DNA from: Salvia splendens
Lineage: Eukaryota > Streptophyta > Magnoliopsida > Lamiales > Lamiaceae
NCBI RefSeq assembly: GCF_004379255.2
Contig: NC_056050.1
Location: 19,089,514-19,153,513 of the forward strand
Direction of reading: 5' to 3'
Length of the DNA: 64,000 bases
Shown here: one piece after another, positions 34,626 to 46,689 of the stretch
Layout of the letters: each line of letters opens with the position of its first letter
How positions within the stretch are numbered: position 1 is the first letter of the stretch
The notes under the pieces: model-generated
The model's input: the letters and a program-made list of their open reading frames with translations, nothing else
What the model was told of the DNA's origin: nothing
The model's database searches: none
Position numbers and translations under genes: made by a program

Positions 34626-36613
34626 GAGCATCCACAACGGTGATGGGAGTGAAGGCCGCCGTCCGTGCCAGCGGCGAGGACGAGGACCGCCGCTGGCACG
34701 GCGCTGCTCGATGTGCCAGCGAGCAGGCGACGTGGCGGCTTATGATTGGGCAACGGCATAGTCGTTGCCTTTGAATTATTATTATTTTTATTTTAAAAAT
34801 CATTTTAAATTATATAAAATGATTTAAAAAAAAATTTCCAAATCCCAAAAATATGGCCGTTTTTTTTCCCGTTTTTTCTGATTTTTTTTGAGTTTTTTTT
34901 TTTTTATTTTTTTCCCCAAAATCATCTATAAATACACACATTCATCATCCATTTATCACATCAATTCATCTCCCATTCATCTCTCATTCTTAAAATTCTC
35001 ATACAAACTATCAACACATCCATCCCTCATTCAAAACCTCAAATGGATTTCACCCATATTATGGCGGAAGCCGAACGCGAAGAACAAGAATACTACGAAC
35101 AACATCGTGCCGCTTACGAAGCATATGTCGCGGCGAATACCCCCGCTCCTCCTCCTCAACGAACCAGATCAAATCGGCGCTACATCCATCGTGACCGGGA
35201 GGGAGCCCACGAAAGGCTCGTTGCCGACTACTTTGCCGACCAGCCGCGGTTTCCGGCAGATTACTTCAGGCGCCGTTTTCGCATGTCAAAGCGCTTGTTC
35301 ATGCGAATTGTCAACACATTGTCCGCACGTGTTGAATTCTTCCAAACAGGTCAAAATGCAGCCGGCCGGCAAAGTATCACGCCGTTGCAGAAGTGTACGT
35401 GTGCCATCCGACAACTCGCTACTGGGCAAACGGCCGACATCTTCGACGAGTATTTGCATATCGGTGAGTCCACTGGAATCCTTTGTCTAAAGAATTTTTG
35501 CGAGGGCGTTCGTTCAGCTTTCGGGGATGAATTCCTTCGGGCACCCAGCACCGATGATTGCCAACAGTTGCTGCGTCTTCACGAATCAGTCCATGGCTTC
35601 CCCGGAATGCTTGGCAGCATTGACTGCATGCATTGGAGGTGGAAGAATTGCCCGAATGCTTGGAGGGGGCAACACTTAAGCGGTCACAAAGGCGGCGGCC
35701 CAACACTTATCCTTGAGGCGGTCGCCGACTACCGCCTATGGATTTGGCATGCATATTTCGGCGTTGCCGGAGCCAACAACGACTTGAACGTGCTCTATTC
35801 TTCACCACTCTTCAATGATGTGATGAATGGTGTAGCACCGACGATCGACTTCACCATCAACGGAAATACATACCACATGGGTTACTATCTCGCCGATGGT
35901 ATCTACCCAAGGTGGTCGACGTTCGTGAAGACGCTCCACAACCCGCACGACCCGAGGCGGGTTCTTTTTGCGCAGCGTTAAGAGTCCGCGCGGAAAGACG
36001 TTGAAAGAGTCTTCGGGGTCCTTCAAGCCCGATTTAACATTGTGAAGGCCCCGGCTCGGCTGTGGTACGTTAATAATATCGCCGCCATCATGTTCACGTG
36101 TATTATCTTACACAACATGATTATAGCCGACGAAGGGCCAAGGGCGGCTAGCTTCTACGACGAGGATGAAGTCGGAAGCTCAACAGCGAGTTCTCCCCCA
36201 CGCCGAGGTGAGCATACGACGGTTGGCCAGAGGATCGAGACAAGGCACACAATGCGCGATACCCGAACCCACATTCAGCTACAAGAAGACCTAATCAAAC
36301 ACATGTGAGCGAAATTCGGCAACGAGTAGTGGTTTTTTTTAATTTTTAGTATTTTAATTATGTAATTTTTAATTTTTAGGATTTTAATTATGTCGTTTTT
36401 TATTTTATTTGTCATTTGTAATATTATTTATGTTTTTTTAATGAATTTTAGTATTATGGAAATGTTTATGTTTAATTGAATATTAAATTAATTGTGCTCG
36501 TCCTTGCGGAAGAGCACAGTTGTGGGTGTTGTGCTCTTGCCAGAGAGTAGGCATGAATAGTACCGCTCGGGCCCACAACCGTGCCGCTGGCCAGAGCACG
36601 ATTGTGGATGCTC
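34626..36613 (+). mobile_element. PIF/Harbinger element B, full-length transposase region, TAA target duplication
   Basis: It begins GAGCATCCACAACGGTG and ends GATTGTGGATGCTC with TAA on both sides (34623-34625, 36614-36616). It contains one transposase gene in plus orientation and no ORF1. It is a sister of element A (22223-23669), sharing ends, leader and most of the coding region. Confidence 0.9.
35043..36308 (+). pseudogene. Harbinger transposase (DDE_Tnp_4), stopped before the catalytic Glu
   Basis: The frame opens at 35043 after an A-rich leader and would give about 421 aa. The N-terminal half has an acidic start, a proline-rich bit and an HTH-like region (FRMSKRLFMRIVNTL...LQKCTCAIRQLATGQT) that recognises DNA in this family. 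The catalytic part shows Asp in GSIDCMHW, Asp in NNDLNVL and Glu in RKDVERVFG. A TAA at 35979-35981 (after RRVLFAQR) replaces the CAG codon found in element A, cutting the protein before the catalytic Glu. After it, the frame continues open to the natural-looking end QEDLIKHM. One nonsense change therefore appears to be the only obvious lesion. The enzyme normally cuts and pastes Harbinger elements together with ORF1. Confidence 0.88.
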
Positions 36614-36616
36614 TAA

Positions 36617-38030
36617 GGAGTATTTAACTACCACCATAAATAGTTAGATTTTGATAAGAGCCACACTTAGATCTGTCCATTTCTAATCAAATACTAATAT
36701 TTTAATTCAACTTAAAATAACTTTAGCAACAATGACTGGTCCCTAATATCTTACTATTACCACTTTACAAAAAATAAATGTTAGTAAAAGAAATGTTTTT
36801 TTCTTTACAAGATTAGATTTTCTTTTCTTTTTTTTGGCTTTTTTGATTTCATCTAGATAATTTACCCTAATTATTTAATAGTGAATTTTCATGTTAAATT
36901 TTATTAATAAATCATGAAAATAAAAACAAATACTATCAAATTACATAACATTGCAATTTGCAATTGCCGTTATAAACGTTCCAGTATTTGACCGAACAAT
37001 AATAAAGTTTGTGCCTTTTGTTACCTCCATGTTTCTATATTTTTACTTAATGCTTTGTTAATTAAATTTTTCACCCCCATTTATTGTTGACTTTCTTTCC
37101 GACCCACATTTTTTAAAATGTAAAAAAATGCATTAAATTTTTTAATATAATATGAGTTTCAATTATAAAAATATGTAACATTTGAAATGCACAAAAATTA
37201 AAATACAACTGATAAATTAAGAGAGATGAAAAAAAATGTATTTAAAGTAATGTCGTTTGATAATGAGATTTACATTATTATTAGTATTTAATAATGGGTG
37301 CCCAATTGATATATATAAATTGATGTATATGCGTAATGAATTGGTGAAAACTTTTTATAAATAGAAAATTTTCGTATTTTTATGAGATATAAAAAGTATA
37401 AAATATTAGTGAAATAAATTAGTGGAAGTAGGGCGTAATTATCAGTTAGTATGTAAAAATTGAAAATAGACAATAAATATGAGATAAATAAAAATGGTAA
37501 AAGTTGATAATAAATGAGGAATGGAGAGAGTATTAATTAATCTTTGTTACTACTCCTATTTAATTTAATTTAATTTTGATGGTAAAACTTAGACTATTTC
37601 AATAAACATTGTATTTCGTTCCTATAATAGTAAGAATATAAATCGGAGATCCTTGAGTTGAATGCAGTGGACTGAGATTATATTAAGATACATCAAATTA
37701 ATCTTAATAAATGTAGTTTGCGTTTCATTTAAATTCATATTCAGCCTAAATTGTGAAATTACTTCGCCTCAAATCTACTACTCTGCCTCACGCGCTTTCT
37801 TCAATATTTACTCGATCTCTTCCTCCTACATACACTCCATTTTGTATCTATCTAATCTCTTCGTTAATTACAACTAATTCTTTTTTACAAATATTCACAT
37901 TTGTTACTCTGTATTTTGGTAACTTAACTAAAATTAATTCATTTTTATTTATAAAAGGTATGAGGATATATATATTAAAAATATTAGAGCAACTAAAATA
38001 ATTGAAAAAGCGAGAGCAATGGCATCGTAT
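36617..38030. other. AT-rich intergenic DNA upstream of the DUF604 gene
   Basis: No gene is seen. GGAATGGAGAGAGTA at about 37519-37533 resembles one Stowaway end, but no partner end was found. The part after about 37780 contains pyrimidine-rich stretches. Confidence 0.45.
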
Positions 38031-38035
38031 ACGGT

Positions 38036-38116
38036 GCCAATATATAGATACATATATATAAGTAGGTAGTGAAAGGGTGTCTCTGCAACAGAGAAGAGGT
38101 GTGTGTGTGTGTGTGT
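38036..38116 (+). promoter_or_regulatory. Putative core promoter and GT microsatellite of the DUF604 gene
   Basis: AATATATAGATACATATATATA at 38039-38060 offers TATA-box candidates. A (GT)n run at about 38098-38117 follows, then a CT-rich stretch of about 120 bp typical of a plant 5' leader. The transcription start is not determined. Confidence 0.4.
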
Positions 38117-38143
38117 GCAGCAGCCTGCCCCTGCCACCTGTGC

Positions 38144-38314
38144 ATGCTCCATCTTTCCCCCCTTCTTTATCTGCATTTACTCTCTCTAGATCTGCGTTGT
38201 TCGATTCCCCTCCTCTTCTTGTCGTCTTACACAGCCAGATTCATTCAATTCATCTCTTATTTCTCATCCGCATTGGAGCTAATTAAATCGGATTTGGGGG
38301 GTGGTTTTTGGTAA
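38144..38314 (+). promoter_or_regulatory. Upstream ORF in the DUF604 gene leader
   Basis: An ATG at 38144 opens 56 codons ending at 38314, 30 bp before the main ATG at 38345; the same frame has an earlier ATG at 38069. The peptide is Leu/Ser-rich (LHLSPLLYLHLLSL) because the leader is CT-rich. It could dampen translation, but no conservation can be judged here. Confidence 0.3.
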
Positions 38315-38344
38315 AATTGGAGGGAAAATTGAAGAAAAATAAGA

Positions 38345-40789
38345 ATGAAAGCGGCTCACAATAGCCCTGAGAAATTCGTCTGGGAGCCGATGAGGGTTTT
38401 CACCGGAGGCGCCGCGTCGCAGCCCAAAATCCTGCCTAAAATGATGGTGTGGCTGATTCTCTTCGTCTCCGCCACCTACGTCGTCTACACATTGAAGCTC
38501 GTTTCCTCCTCCCACGGCGCCGGAGGCGCCGCCCTCTCCTGCGCCGACGACGCCGATATCTTCCACAAAACCCTCCATCTCTCCACCGCGAATAATGCCT
38601 CGATTCCTCCGCCGAAAACGGGGCTGGAGCACATCGTGTTCGGCATTGCGGCGTCGGCGAAGCTATGGGAGCAGCGGAAGGAGTATATCAAGCTGTGGTG
38701 GCGGCCGGAGATGGGAATGCGGGGGATCGTGTGGCTGGACAGCCCGGTGAAGACGCACCGCAACGAGAGCGGGCGGCTGCCGGAGCTGAAAATCTCCGGC
38801 GACACATCGCGATTCGCGTACAAGAACAAGCAGGGGCACCGATCCGCAATCCGGATTTCGAGGATCGTATCGGAGACGGTGAGGCTGGGAGTGGCGGAGA
38901 ATGTGCGGTGGTTCGTGATGGGCGACGACGACACCGTTTTCGTGAGGGACAATCTGGTGAGGATCCTGAACAAGTACGACCACAATCAGTACTACTACAT
39001 CGGGAGCTTGAGCGAGAGCCATTTGCAGAACATTTACTTCTCCTACGGCATGGCCTACGGCGGCGGCGGATTCGCGATTAGCTACCCCTTGGCAGTTGCC
39101 CTCGAGAAGATGCAGGATCGTTGCATTCAGCGCTACCCCGGATTGTACGGCTCCGATGACAGAATGCAGGCGTGTATGGCTGAACTCGGAGTGCCACTCA
39201 CCAAGGAACTCGGTTTTCACCAGGTGAGTTGGTTCGTTTGTTTTTTTCTTCCCCTTTTTTCTGGTTTTGTTAATTTTGATTCTCGTTATTTTTAGAACTT
39301 ATCATGTGGTCTGTTTCAATGTTGCGTATTTTGGGGGAGCATGCATTTCTTGTATACAGCTTGAAATCAGACCTGATTCTTTCTATTCTGTGTAAAGATT
39401 GATTTTTTATTCTACATTGTACCATGCCTCTTCAATGACTTTTCTTGCCTCTGCTCTGTGTATACTGTCAAACAAGAACGAGTTTTGTCTCTACATTTTC
39501 AAGTCTCTTTGATTTTGTTTTAGGGGATGTAGATGAATATTGATAACAGAGCATTGTAGGCTTGTAGCTCACGGGTTTTATCGCATTGGAGTTGTAAATT
39601 GGGGGAAAACCGGAATCCAATGAGGTGAAAATGGGGTGTGATGATGATGGTCCCACTCATTTAATCATGTTGTTGATTCGTGGGGTCAAAATTTGCATCA
39701 TTTTCTTCCCCAACCCACTCCTTAGTTGAATTATGTTTTCTACTGTATTTGACAAGTGTCTTGTTTGTGCGTGAGAGTTGTTAGTGGATTGTTGTTGGTA
39801 TGGTCTAAACTCTAATAGAGTGAGTCTAATTTGGTGGGGTGTTAATGCAGTACGATGTTTATGGCAATCTGTTTGGGCTTCTTTCTGCGCACCCGGTGAC
39901 GCCGTTGGTGTCTTTGCACCACCTAGACGTCGTGGAACCGATATTCCCAAATGCCACTCGGTTGGAAGCTTTAAAGCGGCTGAAAATCCCAATGCAGCTC
40001 GACTCAGCTGGCCTAATGCAGCAATCCATTTGCTACGAGAAGAAGAAGGGCTGGACTGTATCTGTGTCTTGGGGCTTTGCCATTCAGGTGTTCCGTGGGG
40101 TGCTGTCGCCTAGAGAAATAGAGATGCCGTCTAGGACTTTCTTGAATTGGTACAGACGAGCTGATTACACGGCCTATGCATTCAACACTCGCCCGGTTAT
40201 GAGGAACCCGTGTCAGAAGCCATTTGTGTTCTATTTCTCGAAGGCTAGAACAGAGTCAAGCACTAACCAAACACTGACCCAGTACACACGGCACCATGTT
40301 CCTCACCCGCAATGCAGATGGAAGATGACCAGCCCGGGCGAAGTTGAGACTGTTGAAGTTTACAAGAAACCCGATCCACATTTGTGGAACAGGGTAAGTG
40401 AATATCTCCATCTCAATCATTCTACATTGCTGTTAAACACTCCCACATATGTTAGATTAGATGTTTCTCCAATTCTTGCTTGCTGTTGCTGCGTCGTCTC
40501 ATGCTTTAAATATCGAAAAAACTCAGCATGTGCAAGTTGGTACTAATGTACCTAATACGAAGACAAACTATAAGTGAAAGCTGACCACTCAATACTAAAT
40601 CTAAATCTCACTGTCAAGAGATGAACTAATATGTCTATATTTCTTCATGTATTTGTTTGTTGATTGTTGAGTTGTGTTTTTCCACGACAGTCTCCGAGAA
40701 GAAACTGTTGCAGGGTGCTGAGCTCGAAGGAGAAGAGGTTGGTGATCGACGTGGGCGTCTGCGAGGAAGGAGAAGTTAGTGAAGTATAA
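38345..40789 (+). CDS. DUF604 / Fringe-like glycosyltransferase, type II membrane protein
   Basis: Three exons (38345-39223, 39851-40393, 40691-40789) join in phase 0 with GT-AG introns and give 506 aa. A single hydrophobic anchor lies at about residues 33-52 (MMVWLILFVSATYVVYTLKL) after a short N-terminus, giving a type II, probably Golgi, protein. The lumenal part carries the DUF604/Fringe-related domain: HIVFGIAASAKLW, LWWRPEMGMRGIVWLD, RWFVMGDDDTVF with the metal-binding DDD at about residues 194-196, YGGGGFAISYPLA and YGSDDRMQACMAELG. Relatives belong near CAZy family GT31. Later landmarks are QYDVYGNLFGLL at the first exon junction and a Cys-containing C-terminus (PQCRWKM, NCCRVL). Donor and acceptor sugars are unknown, so no symbol is given. 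Exon 1 is GC-rich, unlike its surroundings, and shows no lesion. Confidence 0.92.
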
Positions 40790-40794
40790 CAATG

Positions 40795-41650
40795 GATGGC
40801 TAGGTATCATCGTCATGTATCTTAACATTTGCTCTCAAAATTTCTTGATTTATTCGATTCAGCCTTCAATTTCTTGGATTTAGGGAAGAAGAGAAGAAAA
40901 GAAAAGGTAAAAAAAGATTGATGTAGTAGCACTTCCTAGTGTTGTCAAAGTATATGTTTTAGTGAGGCTGTACTGAACTAGTTGAGTAAATATCAGCCCT
41001 AATTTTTGATCTCTTTAATTATTAATAAAAAAAATCGTTGTGTTTTGTAAATTGCGGCGGACCATTTTTATTGGACACAACACAAGGGCTCTTGAACTTG
41101 AGTTTTAAGCAAGTGAAGGTTGTGTTTGTTTGTGAGTCAATATGGATTAATGAAATTATTGAATTAGGAGGGTCGTGATTATAAATAAATCATAAATATT
41201 TGTCCAACGTTTCAATGATTGGGGCTGTAATTCTAGTTAATGATTTACCTATTTTTGGCCCCATTTATTTTAGGCTTGTCGATTCATTTGGTGAAAACTT
41301 TATAATGAGTGAATAGGTGGTGGGTGGGGTTGAATTGGGGGACCTCTATTGGGAATTCAGACATCTGGCGTATTCTTTCTTTTAAATATTTTTTAATAAT
41401 TACAGTGATATGATAAAATAAATTAATTGTATAGTAATTACCTTTTCTTTAAATCTAATAAATAGTCATGACCTAATAAGTCCTAGTGCGTTTTAAAATG
41501 AGAAATAACCAACTGGTACAAAGCTTTAATAGTGTGAAATGTTAATGGTAATCTCAGATTCAGAAATAAAGATGGCTTTATATTACTGTTGGTATTAGTT
41601 TATTCATTTTTTTGAACCGACACATTTAGGGAAGGGAAATGAAATGCGTA
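40795..41650. other. 3' flank of the DUF604 gene; no further gene
   Basis: The first 200 bp or so are probably 3' UTR (AATTATTAATAAAAAAAATCG at 41017-41037 holds a polyadenylation-like AATAAA). The rest is AT-rich with nothing recognised. Confidence 0.5.
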
Positions 41651-41658
41651 CCTACTCC

Positions 41659-42477
41659 TTGAGGGGCAAAATGGTAGCGGGTAATGGATAATTCTCATTT
41701 CGACCCATTATTCACTGGGTATCGGGTACTCGCTACCCGATGATAATGGGAAACGGAGCGGGATCGGGTAGTGCGTTTTAGAGTTTTGCGGGTAGCGGGT
41801 ATACCCGTTAATCCCGATAACACCCGTTATTATTAGTATTAGCAATATACCATCTTTTAATACTCCATCTATTCCATATTAATTGAGACGTTTCAAATAG
41901 TTAAAGTGGAGAAAAAAAGTAAGTAGTTAAATAATAATTGCCATATACACACTCATTTTGAAAAATAAAAAATAAATAGTTATAATGGAGAAAAAGTAAA
42001 GTAAGAGAGATAATAATGTAGAGAATAGTATTTATATTATTATTTTTTCAAAATGAGTGGAAAAAATTTAAAATGAAACGTCTCTATTAAGGCGGAACAC
42101 TGAGAGTACTTTATACTATAATCTAAGAGTTTTTTTGAAATATTTTTATATTCCAACGAACATACAATTGAAAACTCACTGAAACTGGCTATAGAGTGTC
42201 CCCTCACTTTTATTCCAAATCTATTCAAAGCTTACCAACGATATTAATAAAGTAAATTAGGGAACATTGGACTATTATGGTTTTCAGATTTTTTATTAGG
42301 ATTTCGGGTCGGGTACGGGTACCCGCAATGTCTGGTACGGGATACCCGACACGAGTATCGAGTAATCCCGGTATGTCGCAGGGCGGATATTGGGACAACA
42401 AATTTGGCTAAAATCGGTTACGGGTACCCGACTTGTCGGGTGCGGATACCCGCGGGTAACCCGTTTTGCCACCCCTA
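41659..42477. mobile_element. hAT-like element with GGGTACCCG words, interrupted by a Stowaway
   Basis: Ends TTGAGGGGCAAAATGG and CGTTTTGCCACCCCTA are inverted repeats of the TAGGGGTGGCAAAA type found in plant hATs. The flanks CCTACTCC (41651-41658) and CCTCCTCC (42478-42485) form an 8-bp duplication with one difference. Subterminal CGGGTACCCG-like palindromes abound. A Stowaway MITE lies at 41863-42106. Confidence 0.7.
41863..42106. mobile_element. Stowaway-like foldback MITE inside the hAT
   Basis: CTCCATCTATTCCATATTAATTGAGACG at the left pairs with CGTCTCTATTAAGGCGGAACACTGAGAG at the right; TA flanks both sides. The arms (TAGTTAAAGTGGAGAAAAA and similar) also occur in the middle, indicating a composite. 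Confidence 0.6.
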
Positions 42478-42485
42478 CCTCCTCC

Positions 42486-43385
42486 CCCACCATATAATTG
42501 ATTTTTTGCATTTGAAATTTATGTTTGGAGAAATTTTAGTTACTATTTTTCCACTAAAAATAATTGAATAATATGAATTTTAATATAAAATTAATAAAAT
42601 ATAAGAAATAAATAAATAAAGTAAGTAAGAGAGAAGGAGAAATGTGGATAAAATAGAAAAGAAAAATAAAAAAATAAATAATAAATTAGAATAATTTTTT
42701 TATTTTTAATGGAGTATGAATGAAAATAAAAAAAAGGAGATTATTTTTCATGGAAGTGTATCAATAAAAAATGTCAGCAAGTTATTTTGAGAAAAAGTTA
42801 ACGGAAGAACGTTAAATATTTTTTTCGAATAAATTAATATACAACTACAATTATACATGAGCCACGAGGTTAGGAAAAAGAACCGACTTTCAATTTTATA
42901 GTAGGTTAGCTACCCCTCTAATATTTCTAATTAATTTTTCTCCTGTATTGTAAACTAGTCAAACGTACGAGGGTTAGTTAATTATCCCTGAAAACTTAAA
43001 AGTTGTTAAACGACATTAATTTGTTGGATGCCCAACCCAATTTCACCTATTTTGCCAAGTGGAAATCAATAATTGGATTAGAAATATATCTATGCTCCCT
43101 ATTACCCTTCCTTCCTGTCCCACTCAAAAATATTCATATTCTTTATTGGCATAAAATTTTAGAAGGAATTATTAGTTAGAGTAAGCAGAGAAAAAAATAT
43201 AGTTAAATATTTAATAAGAAGGATGAGAGAAAAATTTATGTCTAAATATATAAAATGAATATCTTGAGCCGAACAAACTAAAAAGAAAAGTTGAATAAGA
43301 TATGATGCAGGAATACTTGTTTTAGTTTCTTAATGAATGTGATATCCTCAAAGTACTAGCATAATTTTGTTTTTGTTAAAAATGG
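42486..43385. other. AT-rich DNA with worn MITE-like pieces
   Basis: Phrases such as TATGAATTTTAATATAAAATTAATAAAATA and GTAAGTAAGAGAGAAGGAGAAA (42570-42650) resemble interiors of MITEs at 21960-22060. CTCCCTATTACCCTTCC at 43095 looks like a Stowaway-like start. No complete element can be delimited. Confidence 0.4.
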
Positions 43386-43388
43386 TCG

Positions 43389-43857
43389 TCTGAGGGTGGG
43401 TAGGTACGGTATACCTTACCAAAACTATCATACCGTATATCTTACCGTAAATTCGGTATGCGACAAAAAATATACATTTATCTTACCGAAATTCGGTATA
43501 CCATACTTTTGAGATATATCTAACTTTCAACATCAATAAAAATAGAATGTTTGATTTTTTATTATATTATTTATATTTTATAATTTTAAAAATATATTAA
43601 ATATATTTTATTCATAATTATATTTATATTTCACCATAGATTTTATAATTTAAAAATATAAAATATATTTTATATATAATGATATTTATATTTCACGGTA
43701 TATACCTTAATTTACGGTATATACTGAATTTCGGTATGCCGCGATATACCGCAGTATATGAAAATTCATTCTATTACCTTACCGAAAATCACGGTATACC
43801 GAAAATTTGATATTTTTTCGATACAATAAAAGCGCTATTTCGGTATTTTCCCCAACC
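43389..43857. mobile_element. Probable hAT-like element rich in GGTATACC palindromes
   Basis: The left end GGGTGGGTAGGTACGGTATACC and right end CGGTATTTTCCCCAACC are imperfect inverted repeats. The words CGGTATACCG and CGGTATG recur throughout. I could not confirm a target duplication. Confidence 0.45.
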
Positions 43858-43951
43858 TTATGATCAACTACACTCGGCTATTTCCCCATAGATCAAGTGA
43901 GCTAATTAGAGCATCAAAACTCCATAGCAATTTATTCACTATATTATTTAT

Positions 43952-45247
43952 TAGGGATGTCAATGTAACCCGAACCCGTGGGCCGGCCCGAATAACCCGA
44001 TAAAAATACAGGGTTAGGGTTGTAATTCCGCAGCCCGAATTTAAAATCGGGCCATTCGGGCTGACCCGTTCGGGTTGTCGGGTTAGGCGGGCTGACCCGT
44101 TCGGGTTACGGGTCGGCCCGTCGGGTTGAAGGCTTCTGCACAGCGAGCAGTTTTTGTAACGGTCATAACTTTCTCTACAAAGCTCCGATTGAGGCGTGCA
44201 ATATATCGACGCAAAGCTCTTTCGAAGACGAAGAGAATGATATGTATTAGAGGTTTATCAGACTTCAAAATCGCGAGAAACATTGACTCAAACAAGGCTG
44301 CTGCACATCCACATATTTTGCGTACATTTTCTAATCCATTTTCTATCATTTCTCAACAAAGATGTAAACATACCAAAATATTGAAATATAATCAAAATCA
44401 TCCAAGACAACCATCTAAAACCATGCAAAATCCAAATACGTCAAACGACTATATAAGATCACGAAAAAAATCACTATGTGGTTCATGGATTCATAAATAC
44501 CCGTATATAAAAGCTTTCTTTTAGTATATTTACAATATAATAGTGCAAAGTGTTTTGACGCCGCTTCGTCATTGAATTATGCGTACTTTGATGATTCTTC
44601 AAACAAAGATAAATTATTATTTGACTTATTTACAGCTGGAATAAATTAAATTTGACCAATCATAATTCAAGAAAACTTAGAATTACTCTAATTAGCTAGC
44701 ATCTTGATAATTCACTCTATAACAATTCAAAATATTTTTGTTACATCTACGATGCACCTCTAACATTATGAAAAATTTATTTAATTTTCTACGAATTGAT
44801 TTATGTTTGAATTTTGAAACAAAGTGTTGATTTATGTTTTAAATACATAAACATAAACATAAACATACTATTGATAGATATTTTGTAAATAATTACGTAA
44901 TGAATAAGTTATTTTAATTTAAATAACTTAATCTTTTTTAAAAATCTTAAAATATGTATTTAAATAATTAAAAATACGTATTTCATTGTTGAATGATTAA
45001 TAAAAAATATGTATATAATTAAAGAAAATTTAAAATACGTATTATTTTTTTGAAAATATTAAAAGAATTAAAAATACACATTGGCCCGAATAACCCGGTG
45101 GGTTGTCCCGAAACCCGAAGGGTTAGGGTTAGGGTCGAACTTTTATAACCCGAAAAAATCATAACCCGAATAGCCCGTACCCAAATGGCCCGTCAACCCG
45201 AATGGGTTGGCCCGAACCCGAACGGGTTGGCCCGATTGACATCCCTA
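43952..45247. mobile_element. hAT element, 1,296 bp, with perfect 8-bp target duplication
   Basis: Terminal inverted repeats TAGGGATGTCAAT and ATTGACATCCCTA. TTATTTAT flanks exactly on both sides (43944-43951, 45248-45255). Subterminal regions are dense in CCCGAACCCG/GGGTTCGGG words. The interior (44140-44350) is related to 46690-46890 outside it; no transposase is recognisable. Confidence 0.88.
44140..44350. repeat. Dispersed repeat unit shared with 46690-46890
   Basis: GTCATAACTTTCTCTACA, CTCCGATTGAG, AAGACGAAGAGAATGATATG and the CTTGAACTGC/CTCAAACAAGGCTGCTGCACC-like part recur in the same order and orientation at 46690-46890. In this copy the 132-codon plus-strand ORF over it is not supported by any family. 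It is probably a retrotransposon-derived sequence captured by the hAT. Confidence 0.55.
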
Positions 45248-45572
45248 TTATTTATGGACTTCACACAACTTTTTACATTATTTTTTATTGAAAACACAAT
45301 ACACATAATCTATCATTCTTTCACATAACCATTTATGAATTAAAATATTTTATTTCTTTAAGTTAAAAATACAATTACTAAAAAAATATTTCATTTTAAA
45401 GACATAATTAACTACTATAAATTACTTAATCAAAAATACAAAAAATCCTAAAATTACATAACTAAAATCGTATATTTTCCTTGAGGCACAATTCTATGCG
45501 ACTCCAATTGTCCTGGCATGTAATTGCTAGTGTTGATAGTTAGGGCTTTCGTCACATAGCCAGATAAAACCC

Positions 45573-46497
45573 CATAACCTAATTCATAATATTCATATCA
45601 GAACCTCCAATCATTCTCCATCTTTAAACATAAATTCTTCCATTCCATATTCCATACATAATTCATCCATCTTCCATAGTAGCGAGACTGAAGACTGCAA
45701 AGTTAAACACTGGGTTTTGTTTTGTTTTACTACATGTCTAGTACTTTAATTGTTGTTTTTACTATGTGTCTACCCATTTTGTGGAATTTTTGGTAATTAT
45801 ACTATGACTTTGAGTTATTTATTCAATTGATTTTTCTTTTTCGTTGTTGTATTTATTTCAATTTCTCTTGTGCTTGTACATTTATTAGATTGATCATCTT
45901 ATGAATGCATGCGGATTTTACTACAATAATTGAGAAATGAGTAGTTTAATTTGAAAGAGGTGAAAATTGACATCTTAACCAATAATAGTCGTGAGACTTG
46001 AACTTTTGAATGAAAGTAATTTATCTGATGAACTTTTTGGTTAAGATGTCAATTTTTCCTCTTTTAAATTAAACTACTCATCCCTCGATTATTGTAGTAA
46101 AATCCACATGCTTTCATAAAATGGTCAATCAAACAAGCGTATAAGCACAATAGAAATTGAAATAACTACAAGCAATAACAAAGAAAATCAATTGGATAAA
46201 CAACTCAAAGTCATAGTATAATTACCAAAAATTCCATGTTTACTACTCATAGACAAGCGAAAAAATAACAATCAAAGGACTAGACATGAAGTAAACAAAA
46301 CAAAACCCAAAGTAGAATTATGCAGTCTTCAATCTTTTCTTGCCTGCAGTCTTCAGTTTTTTCTTGCCTGGATCTATACAGCTCCGCTCCTATAGAAAAT
46401 GGAGAATTGTGTGCGAAATATGGAATGAAAGAATTTATGTTTAGAGATGGAGAAGGATTGGAGGTTTTGAGATTATTATTATGAATTAGGTTATGAG
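45573..46497. repeat. 0.9-kb inverted repeat (foldback) with 54-bp loop
   Basis: 45573-45982 is mirrored by 46037-46497, nearly base for base over long parts. Examples are AACCTAATTCAT/ATGAATTAGGTT at the outer end and GACATCTTAACCA/TGGTTAAGATGTC at the inner end. The right arm has about 60 extra bases (46335-46395, with CTTGCCTGCAGTCTTCAG and CTTGCCTGGATC) absent from the left. The loop is 45983-46036. A transcript in either direction would form a long hairpin. No terminal repeats of a known transposon were seen. Confidence 0.8.
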
Positions 46498-46689
46498 GTA
46501 TATATATGTAGGTTTGAAAAAGGTTTAAACATGCTAAAAAAGTGTCCTCCAAGTCATAAAAAAGATGGTACTTTCGAGTCCTCCAAGTAATAGGAGAGAT
46601 TTGACTTCAAAGGGCAACAATTTCTTTCCTTCCTTGAATTTCCGCCTAATTTCCATAAGCTTTTGACTTATTTGCGTAATGTTCGTAGA

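Noticed and set aside
38485..39220. Several long frames on both strands over DUF604 exon 1
   Set aside because: Shadows of a GC-rich exon; only the frame from 38345 contains the GDDDTVF motif and continues across splice junctions.
43905..43935. TTAGAGCATCAAAACTCC as a possible Harbinger end
   Set aside because: It resembles GAGCATCC ends, but no matching right end or target duplication could be found.
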